The position numbers and the translations under genes were made by a program. Below the pieces are notes generated by a model that was given only the letters and a program-made list of their open reading frames with translations, had not been told where the DNA came from and did no database searches. A stretch of DNA of 8,057 nucleotides from Spirochaetota bacterium (lineage in GTDB: Bacteria; Spirochaetota; Spirochaetia; B11-G9). Below are positions 1 to 6,047 of the stretch, piece by piece. Positions within the stretch are counted from its first letter, which is position 1. Every line of letters starts with the position of its first letter. The stretch lies in assembly GCA_003641695.1 (NCBI GenBank), contig QNBL01000117.1, positions 1 to 8,057 on the forward strand, written 5' to 3'.

Positions 1-1189
1 CAACCGGTGAAAGTGAAATTCTTATCCCGAGAGTCTGCCCTACAAAAAGCATACTCCAGTAGAAAACAGAAACGAGAAGCCCCAGCCCGAAACCAACTGA
101 TCGTCCACTTTTCTTTGTGTAAAGACTTACCGGGAAGGAGAAGAAACTAAATATTATGCATGCAAAGATAACAGAAAATGTTTTATTAAACTCAAGTTCG
201 TAAACCTGAAGGCTTCTGTCAAAAAAAGTCTTCTTTTCCAGGGAAGAAATCTTCTGAACATAGGAGTTAAGTGCCTGGTCATGAGGCTTTGTTGTCGTAA
301 ATGGATTAAATTCAAGAAACAGTCTGGACTTTAATGTTCCCTGTTTTTTTTTTTTTTTTTTTTTTTTTTGTTTATGTTTGTTTTTTTTTTCTACTATTCC
401 TTTATAAATATCCACAGAACTCATCTCCCGGGGAGTTAAAGTTTTTAGGGAAAAGGTTATGTTTTTCAAAAGAATATTGTAGATCATCCTTTCCGAACTG
501 AAGAAGCTGAATTTTCCCTCCTGTTTGAGTTTGGGAATAATACTGGTAACATTACTCAATTCCATGGATGAGATCCCTTTCTGCAAACCGCTGGGGACAA
601 GTCTTGCAGAATCTGCTGTTATTACTCTCTTATCCTTTTTGTTTGTACGGTCTATTATCACAAGATTGTTGATGGTGTTTCCGGAAACATAACCGGTTAT
701 TATCGTACTGTCTTTGTATTTTTTGACAGCATAGGATTCAAGTTCCAGTTCAGGGGTGGAATAAAGTATTTCTCTGTATAATTTCCCGAATTTTACGGTA
801 CTCAAGGGAAGAAAATAATCGTTTATTGCAAATGAAAAAGAAGATAACACCAGTCCCACTAAAAACAGTGGAAGAAAAAGACGGGAATATCTTACTCCGG
901 ATACCTGAAAAGCAAGTATTTCATTGTCCGAAGAAAGTCTGCTGACAGCCATCAATCCGCCAACCAGAGAAGCAAATGGAAAGGTAAAAGAAGAAATGGC
1001 CGGTATGGAGTAAAAAATAATGAGAAGAACATTTTTAAGGGAAACATTCTTTGAGAGTATTTCTTCAGCAAGGAGCAGAAGCTGGTTTACAAAAAAAATA
1101 AAAAAGAAAAAAACGAAGGCAACAAAAAAGGAAAATATAAATTCGTAGATGATGTATCTGTGGATTGTGGAAAACCCTGCCTTCTGCAT
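1..1189 (-). CDS. LptF/LptG (YjgP/YjgQ) family permease, C-terminus beyond the window
   Basis: Inner-membrane subunit related to LptF/LptG, which with LptB moves lipopolysaccharide-type lipids from the inner membrane to the periplasmic Lpt bridge. The frame is open from ATG (1189) to the window edge: 396 residues, with perhaps 30-40 missing. Likely layout: TM1 (17-36), TM2 (54-76), the family's conserved loop RLSSDNEILAFQVSG (84-98), TM3 (about 101-121), a periplasmic beta-jellyroll region (about 125-255), TM4 (337-356), TM5 (about 363-383), then the edge. TM1 is exceptionally Phe-rich, with 11 Phe in its first 17 residues. Between jellyroll and TM4 lies a long Lys-rich segment (267-283) encoded by two A-tracts; the reading frame stays open across both. 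The start is 4 nt after dut, with only a weak ribosome binding site. LptF and LptG cannot be told apart here; a partner may lie just past the left edge. Confidence 0.87.
   Translation of the reverse strand, partial: MQKAGFSTIHRYIIYEFIFSFFVAFVFFFFIFFVNQLLLLAEEILSKNVSLKNVLLIIFYSIPAISSFTFPFASLVGGLMAVSRLSSDNEILAFQVSGVRYSRLFLPLFLVGLVLSSFSFAINDYFLPLSTVKFGKLYREILYSTPELELESYAVKKYKDSTIITGYVSGNTINNLVIIDRTNKKDKRVITADSARLVPSGLQKGISSMELSNVTSIIPKLKQEGKFSFFSSERMIYNILLKNITFSLKTLTPREMSSVDIYKGIVEKKNKHKQKKKKKKKKQGTLKSRLFLEFNPFTTTKPHDQALNSYVQKISSLEKKTFFDRSLQVYELEFNKTFSVIFACIIFSFFSFPVSLYTKKSGRSVGFGLGLLVSVFYWSMLFVGQTLGIRISLSPV
344..369 (-). repeat. 26-bp mononucleotide tract inside the permease gene
   Basis: An uninterrupted run of 26 T on the plus strand (A on the coding strand). 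In the permease frame it contributes the last two bases of Gln274 and then exactly eight Lys codons (275-282) before Gln283, so the assembled copy is in frame. Removing one A gives a stop five codons on (AAC AGG GAA CAT TAA). Adding one A gives a TGA after ten codons. A run this long is expected to be unstable in replication and hard to sequence accurately. Confidence 0.95.
381..390 (-). repeat. 10-bp mononucleotide tract beside the 26-bp tract
   Basis: Ten T on the plus strand, separated from the 26-bp run by 11 bases that are themselves mostly T. On the coding strand it covers most of the codons for Glu267, Lys268, Lys269 and Asn270. With the longer tract it forms a 47-bp A-rich low-complexity patch of coding sequence. 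Confidence 0.9.
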
Positions 1190-1193
1190 TATT

Positions 1194-1634
1194 CTACATG
1201 ATTCCGGTAGAACCGAAACCGCCTTCACCCCTTCTGGAAACAGTTAAGTTCTTTCCGGGAATAAATTCTGCCTGTATAACAGGTGCGAAGACGATCTGAG
1301 CTATTCTTGAACCGTTCTTTACCGTATAGGTTTCCTCCCCGAGATTAATAAGTATTATTTTTATTTCTCCCCGGTAGTCACTGTCGATAGTTCCGGGAGT
1401 GTTCAGTACGGTAATACCGTGTTTTGCGGCAAGACCTGATCTGGGTCTGACCTGTGCTTCAAAACCATCAGGAATGTCAAGAAAGACCCCGGTGGGAATA
1501 ATGGCACGCTGTCCTGATTGGAGTTTTACATCCTCTTTTAGATCAGCTCTTAGATCCGCACCTGAAGCAAAGGCTGAGGAATACATCGGTATTCCGTCAG
1601 CCTTGAACTTTCCATGAATGATTATCTTCTTCAT
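1194..1634 (-). CDS. dut: Deoxyuridine 5'-triphosphate nucleotidohydrolase (dUTPase)
   Basis: Hydrolyses dUTP to dUMP and pyrophosphate, keeping uracil out of DNA and supplying the thymidylate precursor; acts as a homotrimer. The 146 residues fit the trimeric family (about 145-155). All five motifs are visible: ASGADLRA (23-30), PRSGLAAKHGI (64-74), NTPGTIDSDYRGE (78-90) with catalytic Asp84 and uracil-contacting Tyr87, GSRIAQIVFAPV (108-119), and the flexible C-terminal RRGEGGFGSTG (134-144) that closes over the substrate. The ATG lies 2 nt after the pnp stop with no clear Shine-Dalgarno at ideal distance, so translation probably depends on coupling with pnp. The permease gene starts 4 nt after its TAG stop. 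Confidence 0.97.
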   Translation of the reverse strand: MKKIIIHGKFKADGIPMYSSAFASGADLRADLKEDVKLQSGQRAIIPTGVFLDIPDGFEAQVRPRSGLAAKHGITVLNTPGTIDSDYRGEIKIILINLGEETYTVKNGSRIAQIVFAPVIQAEFIPGKNLTVSRRGEGGFGSTGIM

Positions 1635-1636
1635 TT

Positions 1637-3727
1637 TTACTTTTTATCTGCTTCCAGGGCATCAATATAGCTAAGGTTGAGACGACCCATCCTGTCCACT
1701 TCAAGGAGTTTAACCTTAATTTCCTGGCCTACTTCGAGTACATCGGAAACCTTGGAAACTCGCTGTTTCGAAAGTTTCGATATGTGACAGAGTCCTTCCT
1801 TTCCCGGAAGTATTTCAATAAATGCACCGAAATCTACAATCTTTTTAACCGTTCCAGTGTAGATCCTTCCAGGTTCCGGTTCTTCAAGCATCCCTTTAAT
1901 CATCCCTTCGGCTATTTCACTGGTCTCTTTGGTTCTTCCGTAGATTGTAACCTTTCCGTCGTTGTCAATGTTTATATCAGCACCGGTTTTTGCAGCAATA
2001 CCCTTGATGTTTTTTCCACCGGGGCCAATGATAAGTCCGATTTTGTCCTCTTCGATGGTAAAGGTAATAATCTTCGGTGCATACTCGGAAAGATTCTCTT
2101 GAGGTTTGCCAATGGTTTTGTTCATGATTTCAAGTATATGCAAACGGCCTTTTTTAGCCTGTTCAAGAGCTTTCTTCATTATTTCGGGAGTTACTCCGTC
2201 AATTTTAATATCCATTTGGAAGGCAGTAATACCATCTTCGGTTCCCGTTACCTTAAAGTCCATGTCACCAAGATGATCTTCTTCTCCGAGTATATCACTG
2301 AGAACGGTAAACTTTGTTCCGTCTGTAATGAGTCCCATAGCAATACCGGCAACAGGTTTCTTGATGGGAACACCGGCATTAAGGAGCGAAAGCGTTCCTC
2401 CACAGACCGTTGCCATGGATGATGAACCGTTGGATTCAAGGATTTCAGATACAATTCTTATTGTGTATGGAAAATCAGACTTTTCAGGAAGAACTGCTTT
2501 GATAGCCCTGTATGCAAGGTGCCCATGACCGATCTCTCTGCGTCCTGTACTGAGTCTGCCTGTTTCACCCACTGAATAGGGGGGGAAGTTGTAGTGCAGC
2601 ATGAAGTTGTTGAACTTCTTTACACCGTCAATATTATCCTCCATCTGTTCGTCATAAACAGTACCGAGGGTTGTAACTGCAAGACTCTGAGTTTCCCCTC
2701 TGGTAAAGAGAGCACTTCCGTGGGTTCTGGGCAGGACATCGATTTCGCAGGTAATAGGTCTGATTTCGTCCACGGCTCTTCCATCGGTTCGTAACCCTTT
2801 TTCCAGTATTGACTTACGTACAATTTCATACTCAAGGTTTTCGAAGAGCTCTGAAAAAAGCTTATCTGTTTCTTCTGTTATGTATTCCTGGAATTTTTCC
2901 CGGGTCTTTGCCTTAACATCTTTTATGGCATTTGATCTGTTGAACTTCCCTTTGACAAAACATGCTTCTTCCAAAAGGGGGTAAGCGTAAGCCTTCATTT
3001 CCTCGGCTTTTTCCAATGTAAGGGTAACAGGAGCAACCGGGAGCTTTTCCTTGCCGACAACAGCGGCAAATTCTTTCTGTGCTTTACATATATCGGTAAT
3101 AGCACCTTTTGCAAGGTCAATAGCTTTGAGCATAAGTTCTTCGCTGACCTCTTTAGCTCCGCCCTCAACCATGGTTATACCGTCTTCGGTACCGGAAACG
3201 ATTATTTCCAGTTCACTTTCTTCGATCTGCTGAAACGTAGGGTTCACGATAAGTTCTCCGTCTACGCTGGAGATTCTCACTGCTCCGATGGGTCCGTTAA
3301 AGGGTATGTCAGAGATAAAGACAGCAGTAGCAGCTGCATTCATTGCAACTATATCAGGCGGGTTGATCTGGTCTGTTGATATTGTTGTAGGAACAACCTG
3401 AATCTCTCTACCGAATTCTTTGGAGAAAAGAGGCCTCATGGGTCTGTCGATAAGACGGCTTACAAGAATTTCTTTATCCTTGGGTCTTGATTCTCTCTTT
3501 AAAAATCCTCCGGGGATCTTTCCGGCAGCATAGAATTTTTCATTGTATTCTACCTGTAACGGAACATAATCCAGTCCCTCTACCTGATTATTACCGCAGC
3601 ATGCGGTAGCAAGGACAGCACTTCCCTCATAGCTGGCATAAACAGCACCGTTTGCCTGCTTAGCCATACGGCCGGTTTCCATTACAAGATCACGACCGCC
3701 GATATTTATTTTTATTTTTTCAATCAT
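1637..3727 (-). CDS. pnp: Polynucleotide phosphorylase
   Basis: Phosphorolytic 3'-to-5' exoribonuclease that degrades mRNA to nucleoside diphosphates and can also polymerise tails; it acts as a trimer, often with degradosome partners. The 696 residues match the usual 690-720. Domain order: first RNase PH core (about 10-145) with FLKRESRPKDKE (75-86) and RLIDRPMRPLF (91-101); all-helical linker (about 150-300); second RNase PH core (about 310-540) with FTRGETQSLAVTTLG (341-355), TGRREIGHGHL (394-404), the phosphate-binding ESNGSSSMATVCGG (431-444) and the metal-site block DHLGDMDFK (484-492; Asp484, Asp490, Lys492). A KH domain with GPGG (568-571) and an S1 domain (about 620-688) complete it. 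All catalytic residues seem intact. The ATG has a good ribosome binding site. The stop TAA lies 2 nt before dut. Confidence 0.98.
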   Translation of the reverse strand: MIEKIKINIGGRDLVMETGRMAKQANGAVYASYEGSAVLATACCGNNQVEGLDYVPLQVEYNEKFYAAGKIPGGFLKRESRPKDKEILVSRLIDRPMRPLFSKEFGREIQVVPTTISTDQINPPDIVAMNAAATAVFISDIPFNGPIGAVRISSVDGELIVNPTFQQIEESELEIIVSGTEDGITMVEGGAKEVSEELMLKAIDLAKGAITDICKAQKEFAAVVGKEKLPVAPVTLTLEKAEEMKAYAYPLLEEACFVKGKFNRSNAIKDVKAKTREKFQEYITEETDKLFSELFENLEYEIVRKSILEKGLRTDGRAVDEIRPITCEIDVLPRTHGSALFTRGETQSLAVTTLGTVYDEQMEDNIDGVKKFNNFMLHYNFPPYSVGETGRLSTGRREIGHGHLAYRAIKAVLPEKSDFPYTIRIVSEILESNGSSSMATVCGGTLSLLNAGVPIKKPVAGIAMGLITDGTKFTVLSDILGEEDHLGDMDFKVTGTEDGITAFQMDIKIDGVTPEIMKKALEQAKKGRLHILEIMNKTIGKPQENLSEYAPKIITFTIEEDKIGLIIGPGGKNIKGIAAKTGADINIDNDGKVTIYGRTKETSEIAEGMIKGMLEEPEPGRIYTGTVKKIVDFGAFIEILPGKEGLCHISKLSKQRVSKVSDVLEVGQEIKVKLLEVDRMGRLNLSYIDALEADKK

Positions 3728-3733
3728 TAATTA

Positions 3734-3739
3734 CTTCCT
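3734..3739 (-). promoter_or_regulatory. pnp ribosome binding site in the 16-nt rpsO-pnp gap
   Basis: AGGAAG on the minus strand, 6 nt before the pnp ATG at 3727. The site nearly fills the short gap, leaving no room for a terminator, promoter or long processing hairpin between rpsO and pnp. Confidence 0.65.
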
Positions 3740-3743
3740 ATTA

Positions 3744-4013
3744 TTATTTACGCAGATTTAACCGCTTAAGAATTGCACGGTATCCTTCAAGATCAGTTTT
3801 TCTCAGATACTTTAACAGTCTTCTCCGTTGACCAACCAGCTTTAAAAGACCTCTTCTTGATGCATGATCTTTCTTGTGAACCTTAAAGTGTTCAGTCAGT
3901 TCTTTAATTCTGGTTGTAAGGAGTGCAATCTGCACTTCGGTGGATCCTGTATCCTTCTCACTGGATCCAAATTCTTTGACAATTTCAATCTTCTGGTCTT
4001 TTCCTAAAGACAT
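3744..4013 (-). CDS. rpsO: 30S ribosomal protein S15
   Basis: Primary 16S rRNA-binding protein that nucleates the platform of the 30S subunit and contacts the 50S subunit. The length of 89 residues is exactly that of typical bacterial S15. Diagnostic stretches are DTGSTEVQIALLTTRI (21-36), the H..HKKDHASRRGLL segment (42-57) that binds the 16S three-way junction, and LVGQRRRLLKYL (58-69). The start is an ATG with a strong TAAGGAG site. The gap to ribF is only 10 nt, so there is no dedicated leader for the S15-binding autoregulatory structure known from some bacteria. pnp follows after 16 nt, the common rpsO-pnp arrangement. Confidence 0.98.
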   Translation of the reverse strand: MSLGKDQKIEIVKEFGSSEKDTGSTEVQIALLTTRIKELTEHFKVHKKDHASRRGLLKLVGQRRRLLKYLRKTDLEGYRAILKRLNLRK

Positions 4014-4019
4014 AACAAT

Positions 4020-4026
4020 CTCCTTA
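4020..4026 (-). promoter_or_regulatory. rpsO ribosome binding site overlapping the ribF stop
   Basis: TAAGGAG on the minus strand, 6 nt before the rpsO ATG. Its first three bases are the ribF stop codon, so ribosomes terminating on ribF sit directly over the rpsO initiation site. This is a near-ideal Shine-Dalgarno sequence, fitting the high expression expected of a ribosomal protein. Confidence 0.75.
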
Positions 4027-4815
4027 TTGTTTCTCTGTTTTAAATTTTATTTCGGTAATTCTTTGATTACCAGGTGTTTTTAACATAAGTACATCACGTT
4101 CAATAAGACAGACAGCTTTTGACTGATGATTTTGGTTAAAAAGCACCTCTACTTCATACGATCCCTGTGGCGGAAGGATCTGAGAAAAATGGTTTTTTTC
4201 TATAGTAATGGTTTTGTCCCCTGGAACCTGAGGGATTCTGGCGGTATCCAGTGAAAAAACTCGATCGAGCATTGCATTCGCTTCCGTAATGGTACCTGAA
4301 GAAATTTCTTTTCTGATTCTGGTACTGCTTACGATCTCTCCTTTGTAATCAGCCATTCTGCAAATATCCACTTCTACTTCGCGGTCCTTAAGAATATTCT
4401 TTACCTCATGTGAACTGGTCATCCCCTTATAACCGAATCTAAAGTTATCTCCCAAAACGAGATACTTTAGATTGGAATTCTCAAGAAGATAGCTTAAAAA
4501 CTGTTCTCCTGTTAGTCTACTAAAATAAGCGGAAAAGTCAATTACTATAACCTTATCAATACCCAGTGAAAGAAGAATATCTGTTTTCTGTTCAAGAGTT
4601 GAAATATTTCCGGGGAAGGTCTTGTCTCCCAGTACAATCCTTGGATTAGGATTGAAGGTTAAAACAGCAGATATCCCCCCGTTTCTGTTCTTTAAAACGG
4701 AATTTATGAGCTTTCTATGACCAAGATGAACTCCGTCAAAGACGCCTATGGTCAGGGAGAGGTGCTGCTTTAAAAGCATCTTTCCTGATATAAAATCATC
4801 CCAGGTAAGAACCAT
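4024..4815 (-). CDS. ribF: RibF-like FAD synthetase with a degenerate riboflavin kinase domain
   Basis: RibF normally converts riboflavin to FMN (C-terminal kinase) and FMN to FAD (N-terminal adenylyltransferase). From the ATG at 4815 this product has 263 residues, against about 305-315 for two-domain RibF. The N-terminal half looks competent: GVFDGVHLGH (22-31, nucleotide-binding HxGH type), LTFNPNP, LGDNFRFGYKG and the SSTRIR motif. After the conserved helix ending MLDRVFSL, the kinase signature (GxxxGRxxGFPTAN, then NIGxxPT and a catalytic Glu region) is absent. Only a short barrel-like remnant, ILPPQGSYEVEVLF, and about 45 further residues remain. I infer FAD synthetase activity but probably no riboflavin kinase activity. 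A longer form from TTG at 4833 (269 residues) is possible but less supported. It overlaps truB by 20 nt and is followed by rpsO after 10 nt. Confidence 0.88.
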   Translation of the reverse strand: MVLTWDDFISGKMLLKQHLSLTIGVFDGVHLGHRKLINSVLKNRNGGISAVLTFNPNPRIVLGDKTFPGNISTLEQKTDILLSLGIDKVIVIDFSAYFSRLTGEQFLSYLLENSNLKYLVLGDNFRFGYKGMTSSHEVKNILKDREVEVDICRMADYKGEIVSSTRIRKEISSGTITEANAMLDRVFSLDTARIPQVPGDKTITIEKNHFSQILPPQGSYEVEVLFNQNHQSKAVCLIERDVLMLKTPGNQRITEIKFKTEKQ

Positions 4816-5695
4816 ACAGGTCTCCTGAGACAAAGTTGTATTTCAGTCTATTCATTTCCCTTGAGATAAGAGCAACAAAATCATCTTCATGAAAAAGAGC
4901 AAATCTTGGATAGGAAAGGTCCATACCGGGAAACAGTTTTACATCCAGTTTCTTTCCGTTAAGTATCCCCGGGATAATCTCTCTGTTTACAGAGAGTATC
5001 TGGAGATCCGGAAGGAGAGAAAACAGATTTTTGCCCCTGACTATATCATTTTCCGGGTCCAGCTCATTCGAATCTATTGTATCTTCAATCCGTATTTTAC
5101 CAACAGCCGTTCTTTTCAAGGAAGTTACATAGGCATATGAGCCGCAGCTTCGTCCCAGATCACGGGCAATGGAACGGATATATGTTCCTTTACTGCATTT
5201 TATTCTGACTGTAAGATCAGGAGTTTTCCAGGAAAGGATCTGGAAGGTGTAAATAGCAACTTCTCTTTCCGTAATATCCGGAGTACCGCCTCCCCTGGCA
5301 ATCTCATGAGCCCTTTTTCCGTTGATATGAATAGCAGAGTAGGCAGGAGGGACCTGCCTGATGATGCCTTTAAAAGATTTTACCTTTTCTCTGATTGTGG
5401 CCAGGTCCGGAATTCCCGACTCTGCAATAACCTCGCCTTCGGGGTCCAGGGTTGCAGTCTCTTTCCCAAAAGAGAAGACTGCTTCATAATCCTTATCCAG
5501 ACCGGTAAAGTATCCGGCAAGTTTTGTCATCTTTCCCGTGAGAACAATCATGACTCCTGAGGCAAACTTGTCCAGGGTCCCTGTATGTCCAATTTTCCGG
5601 GTTGCAAGTTTTCTTTTAATTGTATCGAGAGATTTATATGAGGTTATTCCGGAAGGTTTGTTAATAAAAACTGCACCGGATGTATTCTCTATCAA
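4796..5695 (-). CDS. truB: tRNA pseudouridine-55 synthase
   Basis: Isomerises U55 to pseudouridine in the T-loop of most elongator tRNAs. The protein is 299 residues, normal for bacterial TruB (about 290-315). Motifs in order: FINKPSGITS near the N-terminus (10-19), the catalytic block GHTGTLDKFASG (36-47) with nucleophile Asp42, the DKDYEA motif with Tyr70, PPAYSAIHINGKRAHEIARGG (first 20 residues, 116-135) for substrate binding, and KGTYIRSIARDLG (169-181). A C-terminal PUA-like segment (about 240-299) contains FHEDDFVALI. The start is a TTG overlapping the rbfA stop by 4 nt and preceded by a good ribosome binding site, so translational coupling is likely. Its 3' end overlaps ribF by 20 nt. 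All catalytic elements are present. Confidence 0.96.
   Translation of the reverse strand: MIENTSGAVFINKPSGITSYKSLDTIKRKLATRKIGHTGTLDKFASGVMIVLTGKMTKLAGYFTGLDKDYEAVFSFGKETATLDPEGEVIAESGIPDLATIREKVKSFKGIIRQVPPAYSAIHINGKRAHEIARGGGTPDITEREVAIYTFQILSWKTPDLTVRIKCSKGTYIRSIARDLGRSCGSYAYVTSLKRTAVGKIRIEDTIDSNELDPENDIVRGKNLFSLLPDLQILSVNREIIPGILNGKKLDVKLFPGMDLSYPRFALFHEDDFVALISREMNRLKYNFVSGDLYGSYLG
4822..4826 (-). promoter_or_regulatory. Ribosome binding site that decides the ribF start
   Basis: AGGAG on the minus strand sits 6 nt before the ATG at 4815-4813, inside the last codons of truB. It is a far better signal than anything in front of the upstream in-frame TTG at 4833, which would place this same site inside the coding sequence. 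The ribF start is therefore set at 4815. Confidence 0.7.
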
Positions 5696-6042
5696 GTATC
5701 CAGTTCCTCTAGAAGATTGATCATCCTGATACCATTTTCTATGGAATTATCCACAAAAAAGGAAAGTTTGGGAGTATTCCTTGTTTTCATACGTTTTGCA
5801 AGACGCTGCTGAATGAATCCGGAGGCATGGTTGAGTGCATCAACTGTCTTTTTAAGCGAAGCATGGTCTTCAAAGCTGGATATAAAAACCTTTGCATAAT
5901 TAATATCCCTGGAAACCCTCACATTTGTTACAGAAGACATATGACTGATTCGGGGATCCTTTACAATTCCCATAACAATCATGGTTCCGATCTCATCCCG
6001 GATCAGTGCCTGCACTCTTTTTAATCTAATACTATTACCCAT
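5692..6042 (-). CDS. rbfA: 30S ribosome-binding factor A
   Basis: Small KH-type protein that binds the immature 30S subunit near the 5' end of 16S rRNA and helps late maturation, notably in the cold. The product has 116 residues, within the family's usual 110-135. Visible family features are the N-terminal helix IRLKRVQALIRDEIG (5-19), KDPRI (28-32), a VRVSRDINYAKVFIS core strand (41-55), and the C-terminal R.TPKLSFFVDNSIENG segment ending in a short acidic helix. It starts with ATG 5 nt after the infB stop. A purine-rich GAGG lies about 13 nt upstream (6060-6057), further than ideal, so coupling with infB translation is likely. Its TGA stop overlaps the truB start by 4 nt. Confidence 0.95.
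   Translation of the reverse strand: MGNSIRLKRVQALIRDEIGTMIVMGIVKDPRISHMSSVTNVRVSRDINYAKVFISSFEDHASLKKTVDALNHASGFIQQRLAKRMKTRNTPKLSFFVDNSIENGIRMINLLEELDT
5705..5710 (-). promoter_or_regulatory. Ribosome binding site that supports the TTG start of truB
   Basis: AGAGGA on the minus strand lies within the end of rbfA, 9 nt before the TTG at 5695-5693. No in-frame ATG or GTG was found in the roughly 50 bases upstream of this TTG. The Shine-Dalgarno-like match therefore favours the TTG start, which overlaps the rbfA stop as TTGA. Confidence 0.6.
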
Positions 6043-6047
6043 TAAAA

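Noticed and set aside
310..369. Rho-independent terminator on the plus strand (T-run after AGTCTGGACT)
   Set aside because: The inverted repeat leaves only a 2-base loop, is not adjacent to the T-run, and no plus-strand gene precedes it; the region is coding on the other strand.
1090..1140. Minus-strand T-rich stretch as a terminator after dut
   Set aside because: There is no GC-rich stem before it, and it encodes a Phe-rich membrane helix of the permease in an intact frame.
1..1189. Pseudogene caused by the homopolymer
   Set aside because: Manual translation stays open through both A-tracts and continues into recognisable TM4 and TM5 sequence, so the copy shown is intact as far as visible.
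1784..2422. Open frame of 212 codons on the plus strand opposite pnp
   Set aside because: It lies wholly antisense to a well-conserved enzyme gene, shows no recognisable domain, and has a low-complexity Ser/Phe-rich composition typical of a shadow frame.
4816..4833. TTG at 4833 as the ribF start
   Set aside because: It would place a strong AGGAG site inside the gene; the ATG at 4815 lies at the right distance from that site and matches the usual RibF N-terminus.
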